DNA of 64,000 nt from Streptomyces globisporus (GTDB lineage Bacteria > Actinomycetota > Actinomycetes > Streptomycetales > Streptomycetaceae). The translations under genes were made by a program, and so were the position numbers. Within the stretch, counting starts at the first letter, position 1. The number at the start of each line of letters is the position of its first letter. This document shows positions 34,228 through 43,601 of this stretch, in pieces. The notes beneath the pieces are model-generated. The model saw nothing but the letters and a program-made list of their open reading frames with translations. It ran no database searches and was not told where the DNA came from. Where the stretch lies: contig BMTG01000004.1 in the NCBI GenBank assembly GCA_014649555.1, forward strand, positions 124,001-188,000, written 5' to 3'.

Positions 34228-35179
34228 GACTCTCCGGCCGCCGGGAGCGGGCCTCCAGCCAGAGGGCGAGCGCGGCCAGTCCGATGCCGAGGCCCAGGAA
34301 GCCCCAGGGCAGGTACGAGGTGAGGAGGAGGACCAGGACGCGCTGGGACTTCACGAGGTCGACGGTGTCGACGATGTAGTCCTCGCGCATCTTCACATGG
34401 CCGGAGAACGCGGTGACGGTGTCCTCGGACATGCCCATCTTCTTGGCGTCGCGCAGCTCTTCGCGGTGGATCTCCTCGCCGTTGAGGGGGGCGCCGGTGA
34501 CCGGGTCGACCCAGAACATGCGCTTGGTGGTGTACCAGCGGGTCATGCCGGTCTGCGCGATCTGCTCGGCGGTGATGCCCTCGATGGGCATCTTCTTCGG
34601 CATGGGGACCTTGGTCCAGGGAATGGTCTGCTCGAAGTAGTAGACCTCCAGGCCGCGGAAGGTGCGGGTGCCCCGGTAGTGGATGGGGGCGGTGGTGCGG
34701 GTCTGGGCGTCGAAGTACTCGTAGTCCCGTTTCTCGGTGAGGAAGGGCCACTTGAACTCGATGCCCTCGCGGCGGACCGGGTCACCGTCGACCATCTCGC
34801 CGGTGGCGTTGACGGGGGCCTGGGTGTGGGCGTCGAAGATGTAGCGCTCGGGGATGGCGGAGACCATCTTGCCGTCGGGGCCCTGGACGTAGGAGAGCGC
34901 GTCCCAGACGACGACGTCGCGTCCGGCGCTGCGTTCGATCTTCTCGGACTCCTCCACGTTGCCCTTGAGGGTCTGGACGATGGTGACCTTGTCGACCTTC
35001 TTCGCCTTGAGGGTGGAGTAGTCGAGGAGCACGGCGGGCTTCGCCTCCAGGACGACTTCCTGGTACTGACTCGGCGGGATCTTTGCCAGGCGCGGGAAGG
35101 CGTACCAGCGCAGCAGCGGTGACAGGGCGGCGAAGAACACGGCGAAGGCCAGGAGTACGAGACCGGCTCGGCGGCGCAT
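34214..35179 (-). CDS. DUF3068/PorA-family membrane-anchored protein
   Basis: 321 aa. One N-terminal membrane helix (LVLLAFAVFFAALSPLLRWY) and one near the C terminus (VLVLLLTSYLPWGFLGLGIGLAALALWLE) flank an extracytoplasmic domain of about 230 residues with LPP-like features: VVLEAKPAVLLDYSTLKAKKVDKVTIVQ, RDVVVWDALSYVQGPDG, FKWPFLTEKRDYEYFDAQT and GTRTFRGLEVYYFEQTIPWTKV. This matches DUF3068, conserved in actinobacteria, function unknown. Its 3' end overlaps hrpB tail to tail by 14 bases. A 45-aa gene lies just upstream on the same strand. Confidence 0.9.
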   Translation of the reverse strand: MRRRAGLVLLAFAVFFAALSPLLRWYAFPRLAKIPPSQYQEVVLEAKPAVLLDYSTLKAKKVDKVTIVQTLKGNVEESEKIERSAGRDVVVWDALSYVQGPDGKMVSAIPERYIFDAHTQAPVNATGEMVDGDPVRREGIEFKWPFLTEKRDYEYFDAQTRTTAPIHYRGTRTFRGLEVYYFEQTIPWTKVPMPKKMPIEGITAEQIAQTGMTRWYTTKRMFWVDPVTGAPLNGEEIHREELRDAKKMGMSEDTVTAFSGHVKMREDYIVDTVDLVKSQRVLVLLLTSYLPWGFLGLGIGLAALALWLEARSRRPESPTNA

Positions 35180-35206
35180 GGTGGTGACCTCTTCCCTCTG
35201 CGGCGG

Positions 35207-35344
35207 CTATCTCTTCGGCCCCGGGACGGTGGTCAGCAGGGGTTTCGGCGAGGTCTCCCCGGCCGGGGAGCCGATGGCGGAGACGGTGAACACGAGCGCG
35301 AGGGCGGCGGCCAGTCCGATGGCGGCGGCGACGAGGGCACGCAT
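35207..35344 (-). CDS. 45-aa single-helix membrane protein (SPW_0924-like)
   Basis: ATG 35344 to TAG 35207. The peptide begins MRALVAAAIGLAAALALVF, a single membrane helix, and ends with a short exported tail ETSPKPLLTTVPGPKR. I recognise it as the SPW_0924-type small Streptomyces protein placed before DUF3068 genes. Gap to the DUF3068 start is 27 bases, so they are probably one operon. Function unknown. Confidence 0.8.
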   Translation of the reverse strand: MRALVAAAIGLAAALALVFTVSAIGSPAGETSPKPLLTTVPGPKR

Positions 35345-35442
35345 GCTCGGCCTCCCGGGGCGGTGGTCCGGCGACGGCGAACTGATGGGCCGTCAGGGCT
35401 GGGGCACCGTAGCAACCGGGGCGCGAGATGAGAACAGAGCGG

Positions 35443-35474
35443 ACAGCCCCTCGGCCGGGTGGCCGAGGGGCTGT
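35443..35474. terminator. Perfect stem-loop terminator
   Basis: ACAGCCCCTCGGCC (35443-35456) pairs with 35461-35474 around GGGT. It lies just past the stop of the leftward lytic-transglycosylase gene, and upstream of the SPW_0924-like gene. Confidence 0.85.
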
Positions 35475-35500
35475 GCGACTCGCTGCTGGGAGAGCCGGGG

Positions 35501-37255
35501 TCAGGGCTTGGTGGCCGCGGGGGTCTCCGTCGCGTCCGGCGCCGGCTCCTCCGGGGCCGTCTCCTCCGGGGCCTCGACGGTCAGCTTGATGACGACCGAG
35601 GCGCCGCCCTCGGTGGTCAGGCGCAGCAGATACGTGCCCTCGTTGTCGTCGGCGAAGATCTCCGGGAGCCGCAGCTGCCCGTCGGCGTCCGTCGTCAGCG
35701 TGGTGAGGGTGCGGACCGGCTTGCCCTTCGCGTCCTTGAAGTACGGGCCCTTGTCGTTGTCGATGACGCCCAGAGGGTCCTTGACCATGGTGGCAGTGAC
35801 GGCGACCCCGGCCGCGGCGGCGTCCTTGTAGGTGGCCTTGACCGTGACGGCGTCCGCGAACTTCTCGCCGGGGGCGGCGGCGAGCGCCTTCTCGTCGGTC
35901 CGGGCGATCGCGTCGGCCTGGCGGGCGGTGACGGTCGCCGCGTACGTCAGGGTGCGCGGCCGGCCGGTTCCCGCGACGGCGGTCACGGTGAACTCCCCGG
36001 CCTTCTCGCCGGCCTGGAGCTTCGGTGCGGTGGCGGTGCCGTCGGTTCCGGTCCGCACCGTCACGGTCTTCCTGCCGCCGGCGAAGAGCGTGCCGGTGCC
36101 GCCGGTGACGGTGAAGGTGACGGGCACCTTGGCGAGCGGGGCGCCGACCGCGTTGCGCGCCAGGACCGAGACCCGCTCGTCGAACTCCTGGCCCGCGGTG
36201 GCGCGCAGCGGGCCGGTGCCCGCGTTCTCCAGGGAGCCGAAGGTCTCGGACGGCGGCGTCGGCTTGGGGGTCGGCGGCTTCGGCGTCGGGCTGGTGGAGC
36301 CTCCGCCACCGGGCTTCGAGGGGCCCGGGCTCGGCTTACCGGGCTTGGACGGGGAGGGGTTCGGGCTCGGCGTCGCGCTCGAACCGGAACCGGCGCCCGG
36401 ACGCGGGCTCGGGGTGGGGGTGCTCGGGGTGCTCGGGAGCGTGCCGGTGCCGTCGGGGATCTCGTGCGTGCCGCGCTGGTAGTAGGAGAACCAGGAGCGG
36501 ACCGTGCGCAGGTACTCCGTCGACCGGTTGTAGCTCAGCACGGCCTGGTCGAGGTCGGCGGCGAGGGCCAGATCACGGTCGTTGGCGCAGAGGTAGCGGC
36601 CGGCGGCGAGGGCCGCGTCGTAGATGTTGTTGGGGTCCTTGCGGCCGTCGCCGTTGGCGTCCTGGCCCCAGGAGGCCCACGTCGAGGGGATGAACTGCAT
36701 CGGGCCGACCGCGCGGTCGTGGACCGCGTCGCCGTCGTACGCCCCACCGTCGGTGTCCTTGATCAGCGCGAAGCCCTGGCCGTTGAGGGCCGGGCCGAGG
36801 ATGCGGGGGCTGGCGGTGCCGTTGGCGTCGACGCGGCCGCCGCGGGCCTGGCCGGACTCGACCTTCCCGATGGCCGCGAGGAGTTGCCAGGGCAGCCGGC
36901 AGGAGGGGTCGGTGGTCGCGACGGTCCGCTCGGCCTGCTTGTACGCGGCCAGGATCGACGCCGGAATACCCGCTTCGGCACGGCCGGCCGCCGGAAGATT
37001 GCTGGACGAACCGGGCTTGTCGGGCGTGACCAGGGGCGGAAGGTCCGTGTAGTAGGGCGAGTTGCCGGTGGCGGCGCCGTCGGTCTCGCCGCTCGCGGTG
37101 TCCTCGCCCGCCGCCTTCGGGTCGCCGCTGCCCGCGGATCCGTCGGCCAGGGTCGCCGCGGGCGCCTGCGAGGCCGCGAGCGCCGCCACTGCGGCCGCCG
37201 CCACGGCGGTGGTCGTGGCTCCCTTGCGCAGACGTCGGCGAATGTGCGCTGCCAT
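35501..37255 (-). CDS. Secreted lytic transglycosylase with C-terminal Ig-like domains
   Basis: 584 aa from ATG 37255. An Arg-rich N terminus and AVAAAAVAALAASQAPA form the signal. Residues about 120-250 are an MltB-type lytic transglycosylase domain: LPWQLLAAIGKVESGQARGG with catalytic E133, DRAVGPMQFIPSTWASWGQDANGDG and NNIYDAALAAGRYLCAN. A long Pro/Ser/Thr/Gly linker (about 290-360) follows, then two beta-sandwich repeats of bacterial Ig-like type (VPVTFTVTGGTGTLFAGGRKTVTVRTGTDGTATAP, and the YKDAAAAGVAVTATMV segment). It cleaves peptidoglycan glycan strands outside the membrane. Monocistronic, ended by a perfect stem-loop. Confidence 0.92.
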   Translation of the reverse strand: MAAHIRRRLRKGATTTAVAAAAVAALAASQAPAATLADGSAGSGDPKAAGEDTASGETDGAATGNSPYYTDLPPLVTPDKPGSSSNLPAAGRAEAGIPASILAAYKQAERTVATTDPSCRLPWQLLAAIGKVESGQARGGRVDANGTASPRILGPALNGQGFALIKDTDGGAYDGDAVHDRAVGPMQFIPSTWASWGQDANGDGRKDPNNIYDAALAAGRYLCANDRDLALAADLDQAVLSYNRSTEYLRTVRSWFSYYQRGTHEIPDGTGTLPSTPSTPTPSPRPGAGSGSSATPSPNPSPSKPGKPSPGPSKPGGGGSTSPTPKPPTPKPTPPSETFGSLENAGTGPLRATAGQEFDERVSVLARNAVGAPLAKVPVTFTVTGGTGTLFAGGRKTVTVRTGTDGTATAPKLQAGEKAGEFTVTAVAGTGRPRTLTYAATVTARQADAIARTDEKALAAAPGEKFADAVTVKATYKDAAAAGVAVTATMVKDPLGVIDNDKGPYFKDAKGKPVRTLTTLTTDADGQLRLPEIFADDNEGTYLLRLTTEGGASVVIKLTVEAPEETAPEEPAPDATETPAATKP

Positions 37256-37455
37256 ACGTTCCGGTCCCTCCCCCTCGAAGGCTGCTCGCGCTCCCCAGCG
37301 CAACGACTCCAGCGACCCTACGGCACCTTGTGTCGCCCAGGCACCGAGGGCTGACCGCTTCTTACTGTTTTTTCACGTTCGCGGGCGCAGGTTGTGGCGC
37401 ACGTTGTCCTGGGGGCCACGAAAGGGTGCCCCGGCGGTCCCGCATACTTGCCGCC

Positions 37456-38316
37456 ATGCCGTTCACGCTCAGTCATGCCGCCGCCGTGCTCCCGGCGATC
37501 CGCCGGAACGGGGCGGCCCGGTGGCCGCTGTTCCCCTCGGCGCTCGTCGCCGGTTCGTTCGCGCCCGACATCACCTACTTCGCGGACACGGTGGTTCCCG
37601 GGGCGATGGAGTTCGGTTCGTTCACGCACACCCTCGCCGGGATCGTCACGGTGAACGTGGCCATCGCCGCGGTGCTGGTCGCGGTGTGGGCGCTGCTGCG
37701 GGAGCCGCTGGTGGCGCTGTTGCCGGTACGGGTACGGGGCCGGGTCCACGGGTTCGTCCGGGGGCAGCGGTGGACGCGGGCCTCCTTCGGTCCGTCCGCC
37801 TGGCTGTGGTTCGCCGCCTCGGCTGCGCTGGGCGCGGCCACGCATGTGGTGTGGGACGCGTTCACCCACCACAGCCGGTGGGGCACGGAGCTGCTGCCGT
37901 TCCTGAACCGGAGCGTCGGCGGCCTCCCGGTGTTCCAGTTCGTGCAGTACAGCAGTTCGGCGCTGGCCCTCGTGGTCATCGGCTGGTTCGTCGCCACCGG
38001 GCTGCGCCGGACCCCGGCCGTCCCCGCGCCCGTGGAGGTGCCGGTGCTCGGCCGCCGGGAGCGGTGGGGCGCGCTCGGGCTGCTGGCCCTGTGCGTGCCG
38101 GCCGGTGTCGTCCACCGGTGCGCCCGCTGGTACGCCCACTTCGGCCGGGTGGAGAGCCCGCTCGACATCATCCCGACGGCCTGCTTCGGCGCGGGCGCGG
38201 GGCTGGCGGCCGGACTGCTGCTGTACGGGGTGTGGATGCTGCTGCGCCGACGGACCCGGGCCCCCGTCTCCGTACCGGAGGAACCCCGGACGGAGGCACC
38301 GGCGGGCCGGAGATAG
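37456..38316 (+). CDS. DUF4184 family membrane protein
   Basis: 286 aa from ATG 37456. Starts MPFTLSHAAAVLPAIRRNG, the signature of DUF4184, then ALVAGSFAPDITYF, FGSFTHTLAGIV, ALGAATHVVWDAFTHHSRWG: repeated His/Asp residues at membrane helix ends that suggest a metal-dependent integral membrane hydrolase like PlsY/LexM relatives (inference). Six to seven helices. Function undetermined. Ends at the terminator shared with polA. Confidence 0.88.
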   Translation: MPFTLSHAAAVLPAIRRNGAARWPLFPSALVAGSFAPDITYFADTVVPGAMEFGSFTHTLAGIVTVNVAIAAVLVAVWALLREPLVALLPVRVRGRVHGFVRGQRWTRASFGPSAWLWFAASAALGAATHVVWDAFTHHSRWGTELLPFLNRSVGGLPVFQFVQYSSSALALVVIGWFVATGLRRTPAVPAPVEVPVLGRRERWGALGLLALCVPAGVVHRCARWYAHFGRVESPLDIIPTACFGAGAGLAAGLLLYGVWMLLRRRTRAPVSVPEEPRTEAPAGRR

Positions 38317-38326
38317 CTTCACAGAA

Positions 38327-38366
38327 AAGGGGCGGGCCCGGAACCGTGGTTCCGGGCCCGCCCCTT
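38327..38366. terminator. Strong bidirectional terminator
   Basis: AAGGGGCGGGCCCGGAACC pairs perfectly with its complement across a 2-nt centre (38327-38345 and 38348-38366), flanked by A and T runs on the two sides. It serves both the DUF4184 gene and polA, which converge here. Confidence 0.92.
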
Positions 38367-38377
38367 GTCTCCGTGGC

Positions 38378-41089
38378 TCAGTGCGCGGCGGACTCCCAGT
38401 CCTTGCCGACGCCGACCGAGACGTCGAGCGGGGCGCGCAGCTCGACGGCGTTCGCCATCTCGTGGCGCAGGATCTCCTCCACCTGCTTCCGCTCGCCCTT
38501 CGCGATCTCCAGGACGATTTCGTCGTGCACCTGGAGCAGCATCCGCGAGGTCAGCTCGGCCTCGGTCAGCGCCTTGTCCACGCGCAGCATCGCGACCTTC
38601 ACGATGTCGGCGGCGGTGCCCTGGATCGGGGCGTTGAGCGCCATGCGCTCGGCGGCCTCGCGGCGCTGGCGGTTGTCGCTGTTGAGGTCGGGGAGATAGC
38701 GGCGGCGGCCGAGGATCGTCTCCGTGTAGCCGGTGGCCCTGGCCTCCTCGACGACCCGGTGGAGATAGTCCCGCACCCCGCCGAACCGCTCGAAGTAGGT
38801 GTCCATCAGCACCCGGGCCTCGGCGGGGTCGATGTTCAGCTGCTGGGAGAGGCCGAACGCGGAGAGACCGTAGGCGAGGCCGTAGGACATGGCCTTGATC
38901 TTGCGGCGCATCTCCGCGTCGACGGCGTCCTTCTCGACGCCGAAGACCTGCGAGGCGACCGTGGTGTGCAGGTCCTCGCCGGAGGTGAACGCCTCGATGA
39001 GACCGGCGTCCTCGGAGAGGTGCGCCATGACCCGCAGCTCGATCTGGCTGTAGTCCGCCGTCATCAGCGTCTCGAAGCCCTCGCCGACGACGAAGCCCCG
39101 GCGGATCGCCCGGCCCTCATCGGTGCGGACGGGGATGTTCTGCAGGTTCGGGTCGGTGGAGGAGAGCCGGCCGGTCGCCGCGACCGTCTGGTTGAACGTG
39201 GTGTGGATCCGGCCGTCGGCGGCGATCGTCTTGATCAGGCCCTCGACGGTGACCCGCAGCTTGGCCTGCTCGCGGTGGCGGAGCATCAGGACCGGCAGCT
39301 CGTGCTCGGTCTGCGCGGCCAGCCAGGCCAGCGCGTCCGCGTCCGTCGTGTATCCCGTCTTGGTCTTCTTCGTCTTCGGCAGGCCCAGCTCGTTGAAGAG
39401 GATCTCCTGGAGCTGCTTGGGCGATCCGAGGTTGAACTCGCGGCCGACCGCCGCGTGCGCCTCCTTCACCGCCTGCTGCACGGTCCCGGCGAACTGCTGC
39501 TCCATGCCTTCGAGATGGGCCCGGTCCGCGGCGATGCCGTGGCGCTCCAAGCGGGCCAGGAGAATCGACGTCGGCAGCTCCATGTCGTGCAGCAGCTCCG
39601 CCGCGCCCACCTCCTTGAGGCGGGTGGTGAACGCGTCGCCCAGGTCGAGGACGGCGCGGGCCTGGGCCATCAGGGCGTCCTGCTCGGCCCGGTCGTCCGC
39701 GCCGAAGGCCAGCTGCCCGTCGGACGCGGCGGCCGGGGCCAGCTCGCGGCCCAGATACTCCACGGCCAGCGCGTCCAGGGCGAAGGACCGGCGGCCCGGC
39801 TTCACCAGATACGCGGCGAGCGCGGTGTCCATGGTGACGCCTTCGAGCTGCCAGCCGTGCTCGGGGAAGACCCGCATCACGTTCTTCGCGTTGTGCAGGA
39901 CCTTCGGGCGGGCCGGGTCCGACACCCAGGCGGCGAACGCCTGCTCGTCGGCTTCCTCCAGCTGCGTCGGGTCCAGCCAGGCGGCGGCCCCGTCGGCGGC
40001 GGCGAGCGCGATCTCGGTGACCGTGCCGGCCCCGAGCGACCAGGTGTCGACGGTCATGACGCCGAGCGGCTGCGCGCCGTGCGCCTCCAGCCAGCCGGCG
40101 ACCTCGCCGGAGCCGAGCACGGCCCCGTCCAGCTCGATCCCGGCGGCGGGCGCGGGCGGCTCGGCCTCGGCCGCCCCCGGGTCGACGGCGAGGAGGCGCT
40201 CGCGCAGGCTCGGGTTACGGATCTCCAGTATGTCCAGGACACCGGTGACCGCCGTGCGGTCGTACGGAGCGCGCTCCAGCTCGGCCGGGGCCTTCGGCAG
40301 CTCCACGTCCCGGACCATCTCGGTCAGCACACGGTTCATCTTCACCGCGTCCAGGTGGTCGCGGAAATTCTGCCCAGCCTTGCCCTTGACCTCCTCGGCC
40401 CGCTCGACCAGCTCGGCGAACGAACCGAACTGGTTGATCCACTTCGCGGCCGTCTTCTCACCGACGCCGGGGATGCCCGGGAGGTTGTCCGACGGGTCGC
40501 CGCGCAGGGCAGCGAAGTCCGGATACTGCTGCGGGGTGAGCCCGTACTTCTCGACGACCTTCTCCGGGGTGAACCGGGTCAGCTCGGAGACTCCCTTGGT
40601 GGGGTACAGCACGGTCACGTTGTCCGTGATCAGCTGGAAGGAGTCCCGGTCGCCGGTGACGATCAGCACCTCGAACCCGGCGGCCTCGGCCTGGGTCGCC
40701 AGCGTCGCGATGACGTCGTCGGCCTCGAACCCGTCCACCGCGAACCGGTCCGCGTGCATCGCGTCCAGCAGCTCGCCGATCAGCTCGACCTGCCCCTTGA
40801 ACTCGTCGGGGGTCTTGGAGCGGTTCGCCTTGTACTCCGGGAACTCCTGCGCCCGCCAGGTCTTGCGGGACACGTCGAACGCGACCGCGAAGTGCGTAGG
40901 AGCCTCGTCACGCAGGGTGTTCGCCAGCATCGACATGAAGCCGTACACGGCGTTCGTCGGCTGCCCCACCGCCGTCGTGAAATTCTCCGCGGGCAGGGCG
41001 AAGAACGCCCGGTACGCCAGGGAGTGCCCGTCCATGAGGAGCAGGCGCGGTCGGTTGTCTGCCGTCTTCTTCGATGCCGTCTCAGCCAC
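38378..41089 (-). CDS. polA: DNA polymerase I
   Basis: 903 aa from GTG 41089. Residues about 10-300 are the 5'-3' exonuclease (RLLLMDGHSLAYRAFFALP, EADDVIATLATQAEAAGFEVLIVTGDRDSFQLI, PGIPGVGEKTAAKWINQFG). The middle domain is the 3'-5' exonuclease fold but lacks the D-x-E proofreading signature (LGVMTVDTWSLG), as usual in this phylum. The polymerase has DPNLQNIPVRTDEGRAIRRGF, motif A MTADYSQIELRVMAH, motif B RRKIKAMSYGLAYGLSAFGL and motif C LLQVHDEIVLEI. Functions in gap filling and Okazaki fragment processing. Monocistronic. Confidence 0.98.
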   Translation of the reverse strand: MAETASKKTADNRPRLLLMDGHSLAYRAFFALPAENFTTAVGQPTNAVYGFMSMLANTLRDEAPTHFAVAFDVSRKTWRAQEFPEYKANRSKTPDEFKGQVELIGELLDAMHADRFAVDGFEADDVIATLATQAEAAGFEVLIVTGDRDSFQLITDNVTVLYPTKGVSELTRFTPEKVVEKYGLTPQQYPDFAALRGDPSDNLPGIPGVGEKTAAKWINQFGSFAELVERAEEVKGKAGQNFRDHLDAVKMNRVLTEMVRDVELPKAPAELERAPYDRTAVTGVLDILEIRNPSLRERLLAVDPGAAEAEPPAPAAGIELDGAVLGSGEVAGWLEAHGAQPLGVMTVDTWSLGAGTVTEIALAAADGAAAWLDPTQLEEADEQAFAAWVSDPARPKVLHNAKNVMRVFPEHGWQLEGVTMDTALAAYLVKPGRRSFALDALAVEYLGRELAPAAASDGQLAFGADDRAEQDALMAQARAVLDLGDAFTTRLKEVGAAELLHDMELPTSILLARLERHGIAADRAHLEGMEQQFAGTVQQAVKEAHAAVGREFNLGSPKQLQEILFNELGLPKTKKTKTGYTTDADALAWLAAQTEHELPVLMLRHREQAKLRVTVEGLIKTIAADGRIHTTFNQTVAATGRLSSTDPNLQNIPVRTDEGRAIRRGFVVGEGFETLMTADYSQIELRVMAHLSEDAGLIEAFTSGEDLHTTVASQVFGVEKDAVDAEMRRKIKAMSYGLAYGLSAFGLSQQLNIDPAEARVLMDTYFERFGGVRDYLHRVVEEARATGYTETILGRRRYLPDLNSDNRQRREAAERMALNAPIQGTAADIVKVAMLRVDKALTEAELTSRMLLQVHDEIVLEIAKGERKQVEEILRHEMANAVELRAPLDVSVGVGKDWESAAH

Positions 41090-41217
41090 GCCCCCGATCC
41101 TGCCACGGCCCGCTGACAATCCGGACCGGGCACGGCCTTGCGCGGCCGTGACAGGATCGATGGTGAGGACATGCACCACCTCGCCACGCGGACGAGCGCT
41201 CGAAGGGGAGCAGCATC

Positions 41218-43509
41218 ATGGCCACCAAGCCGCCGACCGGTGACCCGGTCCAGGACGCCCCGCAGGTCGAAGCGGCGCCGCACGCCGCCGCCGGGCTGCC
41301 CGCCGTCGCCCACTCCCTGCGCATCTCCCAGCAGCAGATGGGGGTGCGCCGCACCGCGCAGACCCTCCTCAAGGTCAACCAGAAGGACGGCTTCGACTGC
41401 CCCGGCTGCGCCTGGCCCGAGGGCGACAAGCGGCACATCGCCGAATTCTGCGAGAACGGCGCGAAGGCCGTCGCCGAGGAGGCGACGCTGCGTCGCGTCA
41501 CTCCCGACTTCTTCACCGCGCACCCCTTGGCCGACCTTGCCGAACGCAGCGGCTACTGGCTGGGCCAGCAGGGCAGGATCACCCAGCCGGTGTACCTCCC
41601 CGAGGGCGCCGACCGGTACGAGGAGATCACCTGGGAACGGGCGTTCGCGATCATCGCCGAGGAGCTGACCGCGCTCGGCTCCCCCGACGAGGCCCTCTTC
41701 TACACCTCCGGCCGCACCAGCAACGAGGCCGCGTTCCTCCTCCAGCTCTTCGCCCGCGAGTTCGGCACCAACAACCTGCCGGACTGCTCCAACATGTGCC
41801 ACGAGTCGTCCGGCTCGGCGCTCACCGAGACCATCGGCATCGGCAAGGGCAGCGTCTCCCTGGAGGACATCCACCAGGCCGACCTGATCATCGTCGCCGG
41901 TCAGAACCCCGGCACGAACCACCCCCGGATGCTGTCCGCCCTGGAGAAGGCCAAGCAGTCCGGAGCGAAGATCATCTCGGTCAATCCGCTGCCCGAGGCC
42001 GGCATGGAGCGGTTCAAGAACCCCCAGACCCCGCACGGCATGCTCAAGGGGACCCCGCTCAACGACCTCTTCCTCCAGATCCGCATCGGCGGCGACCAGG
42101 CCCTCTTCCGCCTCCTCAACAAGCTGATCCTGGCCACCGAGGGCGCCGTCGACACCGCGTTCGTCGCCGAACACACCCACGGCTACGAAGAGTTCGCCAA
42201 GGCCGCCGAAGCGGCCGACTGGGACGAGACGCTGAAGGCCACCGGCCTCACCCGCGCGGAGATCGAGCAGGCACTCGCCCTGGTCCTGGCATCGGAGCGC
42301 ACCATCGTCTGCTGGGCCATGGGCCTCACCCAGCACAAGCACTCCGTGCCCACCATCCGCGAAGTGGTCAACTTCCTTCTGCTGCGCGGCAACATCGGCC
42401 GCCCCGGCGCCGGGGTCTGCCCGGTGCGCGGCCACTCCAACGTCCAGGGCGACCGCACCATGGGCATCTTCGAACGCCCCGCACCGGCCTTCCTCGACGC
42501 CCTCGACAAGGAGTTCGGCATCACCTCGCCCCGCCACCACGGCATGGACGTGGTGCGCTCCATCCGGGCGCTGCGCGACGGCGAGGCGAAGGTCTTCTTC
42601 GCGATGGGCGGCAACTTCGTCGCGGCCACCCCGGACACCGCCGTCACCGAGGCCGCGATGCGCCGGGCCCGCCTCACCGTCCACGTCTCGACCAAGCTCA
42701 ACCGCAGCCACGCCGTCACCGGGGCCCGGGCCCTGATCCTCCCGACGCTGGGCCGCACCGACAAGGACGTCCAGGCGGGCGGCAAGCAGTTCGTCACCGT
42801 CGAGGACTCCATGGGCATGGTCCACGCCTCCCGCGGCAACCTCACCCCCGCGAGCCCCCACCTGCTCTCCGAGCCCGCCATCGTCGCCCGCCTCGCCCGC
42901 GCGGTCCTCGGCGCCGGCTCCCGCACGCCCTGGGAAGAGTTCGAGCGGGACTACGGCACCATCCGCGACCGCATCTCCCGCGTCGTCGCCGGCTTCGAGG
43001 ACTTCAACACCCGCATCGCCCGCCCCGGCGGCTTCGCCCTCCCGCACGCCCCCCGCGACGAGCGCCGCTTCCCCACCGCCACGGGCCGCGCCAACTTCAC
43101 CGCCGCCCCCGTCGAGCACCCCGAACTCCCCGACGGCAGGCTCCTCTTGCAGACCCTGCGCTCCCACGACCAGTACAACACCACCATCTACGGCCTGAAC
43201 GACCGCTACCGGGGCATCAAGGGCGGCCGCCGCATCGTCATGGTGAACCCCGAGGACGCCGCCGCCCTCGGCCTCGCCGACGGCGCGTACACCGACCTCG
43301 TCAGCGAGTGGAAGGACGGCGTGGAACGCCGCGCGGAAGGGTTCCGCATCGTCCACTACCCCACCGCCCGGGGCTGCGCCGCCGCCTACTACCCGGAGAC
43401 CAACGTCCTGGTCCCCCTCGACTCCACCGCCGACACCAGCAACACCCCGGCCAGCAAGTCGGTCGTCGTCCGCTTCGTGGAGCCCCGTCGCACCCCCGGC
43501 AGCGACTGA
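41218..43509 (+). CDS. FdhF/YdeP-type molybdopterin oxidoreductase
   Basis: 763 aa, ATG 41218 after AAGGGGAG. Bis-MGD enzyme fold of the formate dehydrogenase alpha-like YdeP family: KVNQKDGFDCPGCAWPEGDK has a C-x-x-C rather than the four-Cys FeS motif of true formate dehydrogenases, LFYTSGRTSNEAAFLLQLFAREFGTNNLPDCSNMCHESSG, IIVAGQNPGTNHPRML, RGNIGRPGAGVCPVRGHSNVQGDRTMG and the C-terminal LLLQTLRSHDQYNTTIYG. In E. coli YdeP is tied to acid resistance; the electron partner is unknown. An fdhD-type sulfurtransferase is not in the window. Confidence 0.92.
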   Translation: MATKPPTGDPVQDAPQVEAAPHAAAGLPAVAHSLRISQQQMGVRRTAQTLLKVNQKDGFDCPGCAWPEGDKRHIAEFCENGAKAVAEEATLRRVTPDFFTAHPLADLAERSGYWLGQQGRITQPVYLPEGADRYEEITWERAFAIIAEELTALGSPDEALFYTSGRTSNEAAFLLQLFAREFGTNNLPDCSNMCHESSGSALTETIGIGKGSVSLEDIHQADLIIVAGQNPGTNHPRMLSALEKAKQSGAKIISVNPLPEAGMERFKNPQTPHGMLKGTPLNDLFLQIRIGGDQALFRLLNKLILATEGAVDTAFVAEHTHGYEEFAKAAEAADWDETLKATGLTRAEIEQALALVLASERTIVCWAMGLTQHKHSVPTIREVVNFLLLRGNIGRPGAGVCPVRGHSNVQGDRTMGIFERPAPAFLDALDKEFGITSPRHHGMDVVRSIRALRDGEAKVFFAMGGNFVAATPDTAVTEAAMRRARLTVHVSTKLNRSHAVTGARALILPTLGRTDKDVQAGGKQFVTVEDSMGMVHASRGNLTPASPHLLSEPAIVARLARAVLGAGSRTPWEEFERDYGTIRDRISRVVAGFEDFNTRIARPGGFALPHAPRDERRFPTATGRANFTAAPVEHPELPDGRLLLQTLRSHDQYNTTIYGLNDRYRGIKGGRRIVMVNPEDAAALGLADGAYTDLVSEWKDGVERRAEGFRIVHYPTARGCAAAYYPETNVLVPLDSTADTSNTPASKSVVVRFVEPRRTPGSD

Positions 43510-43520
43510 AAACCGCCACT

Positions 43521-43540
43521 GGCTAAGCGCGCGCTCAGCC
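43521..43540. promoter_or_regulatory. Near-perfect 20-bp palindrome before the thioesterase gene
   Basis: GGCTAAGCGC-GCGCTCAGCC has a single mismatch across 20 bases, in a 92-base gap, 61 bases before the thioesterase start. Size and symmetry fit a TetR-type operator; no TetR gene is adjacent. Confidence 0.6.
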
Positions 43541-43601
43541 GTCTGATAAGAACAGTGCAGACAGCAACGAACCAGCGCAGCAGACGAACGGAGCAGGATC
43601 C

